NCBI RefSeq assembly: GCF_001552735.1
Contig: NZ_BCRT01000011.1
Location: forward strand, 62,001-126,000
Length of the DNA stretch: 64,000 bases
Reading direction: 5' to 3'
Origin: Sanguibacter suarezii NBRC 16159
Lineage (GTDB): Bacteria; Actinomycetota; Actinomycetes; Actinomycetales; Cellulomonadaceae
Positions 57,946 through 64,000 of this stretch are shown in pieces. A program made the position numbers and the translations under genes. Each line of letters begins with the position of its first letter. Positions within the stretch are counted from its first letter, which is position 1. The notes under the pieces were generated by a model. That model had not been told where the DNA came from, ran no database searches, and worked only from the letters and a program-made list of their open reading frames with translations.

Positions 57946-58473
57946 GTGACCAACTCCTCCGACTCCTCTGACTCCACCTCGGTATCAGCCGCTCGCCCTG
58001 CTCCCGCCAGCACCGCTCCCCTGACCGCCCGCACCGCCCGCGGCATCGACCCCCGCGGACCGCGCTTCGGTGCAGCCCTCATGACCGTCCTGCTGGCAGC
58101 GACGGTGCTGGCCGGTACGTCGACCACCGCGACGGTCCTGCTGGCGATCGCCGTCGCGGCCTTCGCGCTGGGCGCCGTGCGGGGGGCTCAGGGCACCGTC
58201 CAGGGCTGGCTGTTCACGACCCTCGTCCGGCCTCGGCTGGCGCCGCCCACCGAGCTCGAGGACCCCGCACCGCCGCGCTTCGCGCAGCGCGTGGGCCTGG
58301 TCATCACCGGTCTGGGCCTGCTGCTCGGCCTTACCGTCACCCCGGTGGCGATCCCCGTGGCTGCCGGCGTGGCTCTCGTCGCGGCCTTCCTCAATGCTGC
58401 CTTCAACGTGTGCCTGGGCTGCCAGATGTACCTCGCGATCCAGCGGCTCACGCCAGGCCGCGCAGCCGCCTGA
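57946..58473 (+). CDS. DUF4395 membrane protein
   Basis: A 175-residue protein with about four helices and the family marks GIDPRGPRFGAALM, LVRPRLAPPTELEDPAPPRFAQ and a C-terminal CLGCQMYL, a membrane-proximal CxxC. GTG start with AAGGGA upstream. Likely redox partner of the adjacent thioredoxin; function unproven. Confidence 0.85.
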   Translation: MTNSSDSSDSTSVSAARPAPASTAPLTARTARGIDPRGPRFGAALMTVLLAATVLAGTSTTATVLLAIAVAAFALGAVRGAQGTVQGWLFTTLVRPRLAPPTELEDPAPPRFAQRVGLVITGLGLLLGLTVTPVAIPVAAGVALVAAFLNAAFNVCLGCQMYLAIQRLTPGRAAA

Positions 58474-58614
58474 GCCCGGCTGCATGAGCCCGGTCGCCTG
58501 AGCCCAGCTGAGCGCGCCCCACCCGCCTGACCGCCAGTCACGTCGCCGCAGCGACCTCGCCGCAACCGGTGACCAGAGCCACACCGGACGGGCCGGAATA
58601 TCGTGGACCATGGA

Positions 58615-58634
58615 GTAGTTGAGACGTAAACTAC
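58615..58634. promoter_or_regulatory. Palindromic operator candidate of the LLM-MarR operon
   Basis: GTAGTT (58615-58620) and AACTAC (58629-58634) are inverted with an 8-base spacer, extendable to 8-base arms with one mismatch. It overlaps TAAACT (58627-58632), a likely -10, and a related half-site CTACTTGAG follows at 58648-58656. Suits autoregulation by the MarR protein of the operon. Confidence 0.55.
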
Positions 58635-58667
58635 ATGCAAACGCATCTACTTGAGGAGCTGGTCCCC

Positions 58668-59810
58668 ATGCAGTTCGGAATCTTCACCGTCGGCGACGTC
58701 ACGATGGATCCCACCACCGGGCGTACCCCGACCGAGAACGAGCGGATCAAGGCGACCATCCAGATCGCGCTCAAGGCTGAAGAGGTCGGCCTCGACGTCT
58801 TTGCGACCGGGGAGCACCACAACCCGCCCTTCGTGCCGTCATCCCCCACCACGACGCTGGGCTACATCGCGGCCAAGACCTCGACGATCATGCTGTCCAC
58901 CGCCACCACCCTCATCACCACCAACGACCCGGTGAAGATCGCCGAGGACTACGCGACCCTCCAGCACCTCGCCGACGGCCGCCTCGACCTCATGATGGGC
59001 CGCGGCAACACCGGACCGGTCTACCCGTGGTTCGGCCGCGACATCCGCCAGGGCATCGAGCTCGCCGTCGAGAACTACGCGCTGCTGCGCCGTCTGTGGA
59101 CCGAGGACGTCGTGGACTGGGAGGGCCAGTTCCGCACCCCGCTGCAGAGCTTCACCGCGACCCCGCGCCCGCTCGACGGCGTCGCGCCCTTCGTCTGGCA
59201 CGGCTCGATCCGCAGCCCGCAGATCGCCGAGCAGGCCGCCTACTACGGCGACGGGTTCTTCCACAACAACATCTTCTGGCCCATCGAGCACACCCGGCAG
59301 ATGGTCTCCCTCTACCGCCAGCGCTTCGAGCACTACGGTCACGGCACCGCAGACCAGGCGATCGTCGGGCTCGGCGGACAGGTCTTCATGCGCAAGAGCT
59401 CCCAGGAGGCCAAGCGCGAGTTCCGCCCCTACTTCGACAACGCCCCGGTCTACGGCCACGGCCCGTCGATGGAGGACTTCACCGCCCAGACGCCGCTCAC
59501 CGTCGGCAGCCCCCAGGAGGTCATCGACCGCTACGCCACCATGCGTGACGAGGTCGGCGACTACCAGCGCCAGCTCTTCCTCATGGACCACGCAGGCCTG
59601 CCGCTCAAGACGGTCCTGGAGCAGCTCGACCTGCTCGGTGAAGAGGTCGTCCCCGTGCTGCGCAAGGAGTTCGACTCCAAGCGTCCCGCCCACGTCCCGG
59701 ACGCCCCCACCCACGCCTCGCTCGTGGCCAAGGCCGGCGGCGCGCAGGACTCCACGGTCTACGCCCCCGCCGACGACGTCACCGGCGCCTCCCCCGTGGC
59801 CCGGTCATGA
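58668..59810 (+). CDS. LLM-class flavin-dependent oxidoreductase
   Basis: A 380-residue luciferase-like TIM-barrel monooxygenase: MQFGIFTVGD start, LDVFATGEHHNPPFVPSSP, LADGRLDLMMGRGNTGPVYPWFG. The ATG at 58668 has GAGGAG nine bases upstream. Uses reduced FMN; the third gene of the operon is a flavin reductase that could supply it. Substrate unknown. ATGA overlap with the MarR gene. Confidence 0.9.
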   Translation: MQFGIFTVGDVTMDPTTGRTPTENERIKATIQIALKAEEVGLDVFATGEHHNPPFVPSSPTTTLGYIAAKTSTIMLSTATTLITTNDPVKIAEDYATLQHLADGRLDLMMGRGNTGPVYPWFGRDIRQGIELAVENYALLRRLWTEDVVDWEGQFRTPLQSFTATPRPLDGVAPFVWHGSIRSPQIAEQAAYYGDGFFHNNIFWPIEHTRQMVSLYRQRFEHYGHGTADQAIVGLGGQVFMRKSSQEAKREFRPYFDNAPVYGHGPSMEDFTAQTPLTVGSPQEVIDRYATMRDEVGDYQRQLFLMDHAGLPLKTVLEQLDLLGEEVVPVLRKEFDSKRPAHVPDAPTHASLVAKAGGAQDSTVYAPADDVTGASPVARS

Positions 59811-60364
59811 CCACGACCGCCACGACGACGCAGGGTCCCGCCGCACCCGGCGCGCCCGCCCCCCAGACCGAGCACGTCGAGCACACCGACCCGCGGCTCG
59901 CACCGCGGTCCTGGGAGGCGCTGTTCCGCGCCCAGGTCGCGCTCATGCAGCGGTTCTCCGCCGAGGACATCTGGGCCCCGGCGACGGTGCGCGAGTACGA
60001 CGTGCTCTTCACCCTGAGCACCGCTGACCCCTGTGGGCTGCGCCTGAACGAGCTCAACCGGGACGTCCTCATCTCCCAGCCGTCGCTGAGCCGGATGGTC
60101 GACCGCCTCGAGGCCAAGGGCCTGGTCACCAAGCGGCCGGCCGACGGCGATCGGCGCGGCACCCTCATCGCCCTCACCCCCGCCGGGGCGCAGCTGCAGA
60201 AGACGATCGGCCGCAGGCACGTGCGCAGCATCCGCGCCTACCTCGAGCCCGCGCTGACCGACGAGGAGATGACCACCCTGGAGGAGCTGTGCACCAAGCT
60301 GCGCCTGGCCCAGGGCCGCATCCCCGACGCCGCGACCGCCAGCGACGCAAGCGCACACCAGTAA
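59807..60364 (+). CDS. MarR-family transcriptional regulator
   Basis: A 185-residue winged-helix regulator: LRLNELNRDVLISQPSLSRMVDRLEAKGLVTKRPADGDRRGTLIALTPAG covers the recognition helix and wing (read in two parts). A flexible Thr/Pro-rich N-terminus precedes the domain. Coupled to the oxidoreductase upstream. Probably represses the operon until an oxidant or phenolic ligand binds. Confidence 0.9.
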   Translation: MTTTATTTQGPAAPGAPAPQTEHVEHTDPRLAPRSWEALFRAQVALMQRFSAEDIWAPATVREYDVLFTLSTADPCGLRLNELNRDVLISQPSLSRMVDRLEAKGLVTKRPADGDRRGTLIALTPAGAQLQKTIGRRHVRSIRAYLEPALTDEEMTTLEELCTKLRLAQGRIPDAATASDASAHQ

Positions 60365-60398
60365 CCGTCGTCCCCCTCGCACCACCCGAAAGGCCATC

Positions 60399-61022
60399 AT
60401 GACCACCACCACCCGCACGATCGTCGCCGTGACGGCCGGCCTGAGCCAGCCGTCCTCCACCCGCCTGCTCACCGACCGCCTGGTCGCCGACGCCGTCACC
60501 GAGCTCACCACCCGCGGCGTGCAGACCGAGGTGCAGGTCGTCGAGCTGCGCGACCTCGCCCACGAGATCATGGACACCATGCTGACCGGCTTCCCGCCGC
60601 CCCGGCTGCGGGCCGTGATCGACGCCGTGACCGCGGCCGACGGCATCATCGCCGTGACCCCGATCTTCACCGCGTCCTACTCGGGTCTGTTCAAGTCGTT
60701 CTTCGACGTCGTGGACTCCACCGCGATCACCGGCGTCCCGGTGCTCATGGGCGCCACCGCCGGCTCGCCGCGCCACTCCCTGGCCCTCGAGCACGAGCTG
60801 CGCCCGATGTTCTCCTACCTGCGCGCGATCGTCACCCCGACGGCCGTGTTCGCCGCCTCCACGGACTGGGGTTCAGGGGCCACGACCGACGACCTGGCCG
60901 GCCGGATCCGTCGTGCCGCCACGGAGTTCTCCGCCCTGGTCGCAGCCCACGAGCAGCCCGCGCAGCCGACGAGCCCGCTCGGGGACTTCGTCCCCTTCGC
61001 CCAGCAGCTCGCGGGGAAGTGA
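60399..61022 (+). CDS. NADPH-dependent FMN reductase (CE1759 family)
   Basis: A 207-residue flavodoxin-like reductase: VAVTAGLSQPSSTRLLTDRL binds the FMN phosphate, then ADGIIAVTPIFTASYSGLFKSFFD and LMGATAGSPRHSLALEHELRP. This family sits beside LLM monooxygenases and supplies FMNH2. Starts 34 bases after the MarR gene. Confidence 0.9.
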   Translation: MTTTTRTIVAVTAGLSQPSSTRLLTDRLVADAVTELTTRGVQTEVQVVELRDLAHEIMDTMLTGFPPPRLRAVIDAVTAADGIIAVTPIFTASYSGLFKSFFDVVDSTAITGVPVLMGATAGSPRHSLALEHELRPMFSYLRAIVTPTAVFAASTDWGSGATTDDLAGRIRRAATEFSALVAAHEQPAQPTSPLGDFVPFAQQLAGK

Positions 61023-61025
61023 CGA

Positions 61026-61087
61026 GCGTGCCGGGATGGACGAGAAGGCGAGTAATCTTGCGCCTGAGCGCCCGGAACCCGGCACGC
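61026..61087. repeat. 10-base inverted repeat around the ATP-grasp promoter
   Basis: GCGTGCCGGG (61026-61035) is complementary to CCCGGCACGC (61078-61087), with a 42-base spacer containing TAATCT (61053-61058), a good -10. Could be a terminator for the flavin operon, or an operator pair. Confidence 0.45.
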
Positions 61088-61116
61088 CCCTCCACCACGG
61101 ACACAGCAAGGATCAC

Positions 61117-62241
61117 GTGACACTGAACATCTGGCTCAACCGGACGTACGCCACCAACTACTGGTTCCTGCAGATGCTGCGCAGCAATCCTGACCATCGC
61201 AGCGTCCGGCTGTTCGCCACCCACACCGATGAGACCTCCCCGGTCCTCCAGGCCGCCGACGTCGCCCTGCCCGAGCCGCGCCTCACCGGGGACGCGTACG
61301 TGGACTGGGCTCTCGACTTCTGCCGCACCCACGCCATCGACGTGCTGCTGCCCGGCACCGGGATCGCCGAGATCGCCGCGCGCACCGCGGACTTCGCCGC
61401 CCTCGGGGTGACGGTGCTCGCCTCTCCGGCCGCCTCCATCGCTCTGCTCGACGACAAGTGCGCCACCTACGCCTCGGCCAGCCGGCTGGGCCTGCCCGTG
61501 CCGCCGTGGCGCCAGGCCCAGGGCGCCGACGAGCTGGAGGCCGCCGTGGCCTCTCTGCGCGAGGAGCTGGAGCCGGACGAGACGATCTGCATCAAGCCGC
61601 TCAGCGGCGTGGGAGCCGAGGGGTTCCGGGTGCTCAGCGACAACCCGCTGAGCCTGGACGACCTGCTCGCGCCGCCCGCGCACCGGGTGCGCCTGGACGA
61701 GGTCACCGCCGCGCTGCGCACCGCGGAGGGCGCGGACCGCACAGTCCCGGCCCTCATGGTCATGCCGTACATGGCCTCCCCCGAGATCAGCGTCGACTGC
61801 CTGAGCGACCCCTACGGGGAGCTGCTCGCCGCCCTGCCGCGTGCCAAGGACGGACGACGCCGGACCTTCCTCGATGACACCCCGCGCGCCATCGACATCG
61901 CCCGTCAGATCACCGGTGCGTACCAGCTCGCCTACCTGAGCAACACCCAGCTTCGCTGGTGGCGCGGTGAGCTGGCGCTGCTCGAGGTCAACACGCGTCC
62001 CTCGGGCGGGCTCTTCGCAGCCAGCCTCACGGGAGTCAACCTCCCGTGGGCCGCTGTGCGTCTCGCGGTCGACGGCGACGCCGGGCCGCTCGAGCCCACC
62101 CTGGGTGCCTCCTTCGTCACCGTCGAGACCCTGGTCCCGCTGCCTGCGGCGCCGACCCCGTCGGTCCCGCTCAACGTCAACCCCGCTCCTCCGGCGACCG
62201 TAGGCCTGACCGGTGACCAGCCCCTCGTGCGGGGTCTGTGA
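61117..62241 (+). CDS. ATP-grasp domain carboxylate-amine ligase-like protein
   Basis: A 374-residue protein from the GTG at 61117 (VTLNIWLNRTYATNYWF), AAGGA upstream. Pre-ATP-grasp region to about 110, then DDKCATYASASRLGLPVP, the ATP-binding Lys in ICIKPLSGVGAEGF, and catalytic acidic residues near LALLEVNTRPSGG. Such enzymes join a carboxylate to an amine and occur in Ter stress-response loci. A TerB-like gene converges from the other side. Product unknown. Confidence 0.8.
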   Translation: MTLNIWLNRTYATNYWFLQMLRSNPDHRSVRLFATHTDETSPVLQAADVALPEPRLTGDAYVDWALDFCRTHAIDVLLPGTGIAEIAARTADFAALGVTVLASPAASIALLDDKCATYASASRLGLPVPPWRQAQGADELEAAVASLREELEPDETICIKPLSGVGAEGFRVLSDNPLSLDDLLAPPAHRVRLDEVTAALRTAEGADRTVPALMVMPYMASPEISVDCLSDPYGELLAALPRAKDGRRRTFLDDTPRAIDIARQITGAYQLAYLSNTQLRWWRGELALLEVNTRPSGGLFAASLTGVNLPWAAVRLAVDGDAGPLEPTLGASFVTVETLVPLPAAPTPSVPLNVNPAPPATVGLTGDQPLVRGL

Positions 62242-62295
62242 CCCACCCGCAGCCCCACCCGCAGCCGCACCCGCAGCCGCACCCGCACCCACGCA

Positions 62296-62334
62296 CAGAC
62301 GGCGGCCACCCCGAGCCGGGGTGGCCGCCGTCTG
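62296..62334. terminator. 18-base perfect terminator hairpin
   Basis: CAGACGGCGGCCACCCCG pairs exactly with its complement around a three-base loop, between the convergent ATP-grasp and terB-like genes. Just before it, 62244-62290 holds a CCGCAGCCGCAC-type low-complexity repeat. Confidence 0.9.
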
Positions 62335-62348
62335 CTGTCGAGCTCAGA

Positions 62349-62804
62349 TCAGAGGTCGAACTCCGCGGGAGCGATGCCCACCGCGAAGCAGGCCTCCTTG
62401 ACCGCCTGGCGCTCGGCGGCGTCGAAGTCGCCGTCCGAGCCGCCGATGATGATGCCGATCTGGATGACGGCGCGAGCCTGGTCCTGCTTGGACTTGAGCT
62501 TGGCGATCGCGGAGACCGCCTCGACCTTGCCGAAGTCGTAGTCGCGGTCCAGACGGTCGCAGTAGAAGTCGAACTTCTCACGCAGCTCACTCGGGGAGAA
62601 CACGGCGAGGATGTCGTTGTTCATGATGAGCGCGGCCGTCTTGCTGCGCTCGGTCTGGTCGATCGTGCCGTCGGCCGCGGCGATGAGCGCGCACATCGCC
62701 ATGCTGGCGTTGGCGAAGTCCTTGTTGGTGAACTGCTTGGACTTGGTCTTGAGCTGGTCGCTCATCTCCGAGGTCTTCGTCTTGAGCTGGTCCCAGAACG
62801 CCAT
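62349..62804 (-). CDS. TerB-like tellurite resistance family protein
   Basis: A 151-residue helical protein: MAFWDQLKTKTSEMSDQLKT, ASMAMCALIAAADGTIDQTER, DFGKVEAVSAIAKLKSK and IIGGSDGDFDAAERQAVKEAC. The paired acidic loops AADGTID and SDGDFD are the metal-binding marks of TerB. The ATG at 62804 has GGAGG nine bases upstream. No terD/terC gene is visible here. Confidence 0.88.
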   Translation of the reverse strand: MAFWDQLKTKTSEMSDQLKTKSKQFTNKDFANASMAMCALIAAADGTIDQTERSKTAALIMNNDILAVFSPSELREKFDFYCDRLDRDYDFGKVEAVSAIAKLKSKQDQARAVIQIGIIIGGSDGDFDAAERQAVKEACFAVGIAPAEFDL

Positions 62805-62984
62805 GTGCACAATCCTCCGCGTGGTCTGTGGCGCTGGTGTTCACCGGCGCCGTCGGGGTCGTCGCAGCTCCGGCTCTCACAGCCGTCCCCATGACTGCAG
62901 CGATCCTATCGCCCGGCACCGGCCATACTTGGCCCAGCCCCTGCCCGCACTCCAGCTGTGCCCCCGCCTGACGAGAGAGACTCC

Positions 62985-64000
62985 ATGCCCCTGATCGACA
63001 ACGCCGTCTACGTCGACGGTGTGCGCCGCGCCGAACCCGCTTCCCTGGACCTCACCTACGACGTGCTGCGCGCCGAGCACGGCATGGCGTGGATCGGGCT
63101 GTACCGGCCCGACGAGGACGAGATCGCCTCCCTGCAGGACGAGTTCGGGATCCACCCGCTGGCCGTCGAGGACACCATCAAGGCCCACCAGCGACCGAAG
63201 ATCGAGCGCTACGGCGACGTCCTGTTCACCGTGCTGCGCCCGGCCCGGTACATCGACTCCGAGGAACGCGTGGAGTTCGGGGAGCTGCACGTGTTCACCG
63301 GACCAGACTTCGTCGCGACCGTCCGCCACGCCGAAGCACCCGACCTCGTCAAGGTCCGAGGCCGCATGGAGGCCGCCCCCGAGCTGCTGGCCCTGGGCCC
63401 GCAAGCCGTCCTCTACGCCATCCTCGACGAGGTCGTCGACGACTACGCCCCCGTGGTCGCCGGGCTGGAGAACGACATCGACGAGATCGAGGACGAGCTC
63501 TTCGCCAGCACCTCGGCCGTCTCCCGGCGCATCTACGACCTCTTCCGTGAGGTCATGGAGTTCCAGCGGGCCACCCGCCCGCTGCTGGACATGCTCGACC
63601 TGCTCAAGACCGGTGCCGCCAAGGACGGCGGCGCCACGGACGACGAGCTCACCCGGTACCTGCGCGACGTCCACGACCACGTGGTGCGGGTGGTCGACCG
63701 GGCAGATGCCTTCCGGGCGCTGCTGCAGAACGCCCTCACGGTCAACGCGACCGTCGTGGCCGAGCGGCAGAACGAGGAGATGCGAGCGATGACCGTCTCG
63801 AGCCTGGAGCAGAACGAAGAGGTCAAGCGGATCTCGGCGTGGGCGGCGATCCTCTTCGCCCCGTCCCTGGTCACCGGGGTGTACGGGATGAACTTCGAGG
63901 ACATGCCCGAGCTCACCTGGGCAGCTGGCTACCCGCTCGCACTGGCCCTCATGGTGGCCGGCTCGGTCACCCTCTACCGCGTCTTCCGCTGGAAGAAGTG
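62985..64000 (+). CDS. corA: CorA-family magnesium/cobalt transporter (3' end at window edge)
   Basis: At least 338 residues. Large cytoplasmic domain with the funnel helices (VLYAILDEVVDDYAPVV, EEMRAMTVSSLEQNEEVKRIS), first membrane helix, the selectivity motif YGMNFEDMPEL and a second helix ending in a basic tail (YRVFRWKK). The ATG reads MPLIDNAVYVDG. The last two bases are TG, so if the next base is A the gene ends one base outside the window. Confidence 0.93.
   Translation, partial: MPLIDNAVYVDGVRRAEPASLDLTYDVLRAEHGMAWIGLYRPDEDEIASLQDEFGIHPLAVEDTIKAHQRPKIERYGDVLFTVLRPARYIDSEERVEFGELHVFTGPDFVATVRHAEAPDLVKVRGRMEAAPELLALGPQAVLYAILDEVVDDYAPVVAGLENDIDEIEDELFASTSAVSRRIYDLFREVMEFQRATRPLLDMLDLLKTGAAKDGGATDDELTRYLRDVHDHVVRVVDRADAFRALLQNALTVNATVVAERQNEEMRAMTVSSLEQNEEVKRISAWAAILFAPSLVTGVYGMNFEDMPELTWAAGYPLALALMVAGSVTLYRVFRWKK

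Noticed and set aside
62238-62894. A His-Pro repeat protein frame on the plus strand
   Set aside because: Begins in a low-complexity repeat and terminator and then runs antisense to the TerB-like gene.

Overview
The window is chromosomal DNA of a high-GC actinobacterium, most likely a Micrococcales member related to Cellulomonadaceae/Sanguibacteraceae. This is inferred from gene order and content: RbpA, GarA, FtsR, PafBC, HelY, a helicase-dead PriA, a LAxTG-type sorting signal, a one-chain pyruvate carboxylase and frequent GTG starts. No rRNA, tRNA, insertion sequence or CRISPR array was seen. Nearly all of it is dense, orderly core-genome sequence. Two short segments look like accessory or rearranged DNA: 26.9-30.1 kb (tyrosine recombinase, palindromes, a repeat-rich surface protein) and 56.1-57.4 kb (a degenerate recombinase).

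Layout. 1-5.9 kb (+): priA (its 5' end lies outside), a HAD phosphatase, fmt, rsmB, rpe. 5.9-6.5 kb (-): a GNAT acetyltransferase. 6.56-10.4 kb (+): a complete riboflavin operon, FMN riboswitch then ribD-ribE-ribBA-ribH. 10.4-12.3 kb (+): a 68-nt palindrome, hisE, hisG and a PH-domain membrane protein, ending in a bidirectional terminator. 12.4-14.3 kb (-): a CsdA/DeaD-type RNA helicase. 14.6-19.6 kb (+): pgsA-like, DUF881, small basic protein, DUF881, garA, ftsR (MerR) and a second MerR; this is the mycobacterial Rv1822-Rv1830 block without gcvH and the bifunctional nuclease. 19.6-20.4 kb (-): an orphan ParA-type ATPase. 20.7-24.1 kb (+): pyruvate carboxylase. 24.5-26.9 kb (-): a cardiolipin-synthase-like phospholipase D, a GNAT and a membrane protein.

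26.9-30.1 kb holds a gene-poor stretch with two palindromes, an intact tyrosine recombinase, and a secreted proline/aspartate-repeat protein with a LAWTG sorting signal. 30.3-35.7 kb (-) holds an ArsR repressor, a short UvrA-like twin ABC ATPase and a large ATPase/LuxR regulator. rbpA (36.2 kb) sits behind a sigma-R/sigma-H-type promoter. lnt, an amidohydrolase, helY, a diacylglycerol kinase-like enzyme, tatC, tatA, a small membrane protein, pafC and pafB run leftward from 47.8 to 36.6 kb, the classic pafBC-tatAC-helY neighbourhood.

From 47.85 kb rightward come a DUF3866 gene divergent from pafB, a DUF4129/MoxR/DUF58 envelope operon, dps, DUF6328 and an IMPACT/YigZ gene. After three leftward genes (hypothetical proteins and the degenerate recombinase) follow a thioredoxin/DUF4395 pair, a flavin operon (LLM oxidoreductase, MarR, FMN reductase) with a palindromic operator candidate, an ATP-grasp ligase convergent with a TerB-like gene, and a CorA transporter running off the right end.

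Regulatory signals readable directly are the FMN riboswitch, the GGAAC-N18-GTT promoter of rbpA, and many start codons lying 6-7 nt after a TANNNT hexamer, suggesting frequent leaderless transcripts. Strong GC-rich hairpins without U-tracts close convergent pairs. Functional calls rest on motif and family recognition by eye; no database search was run.
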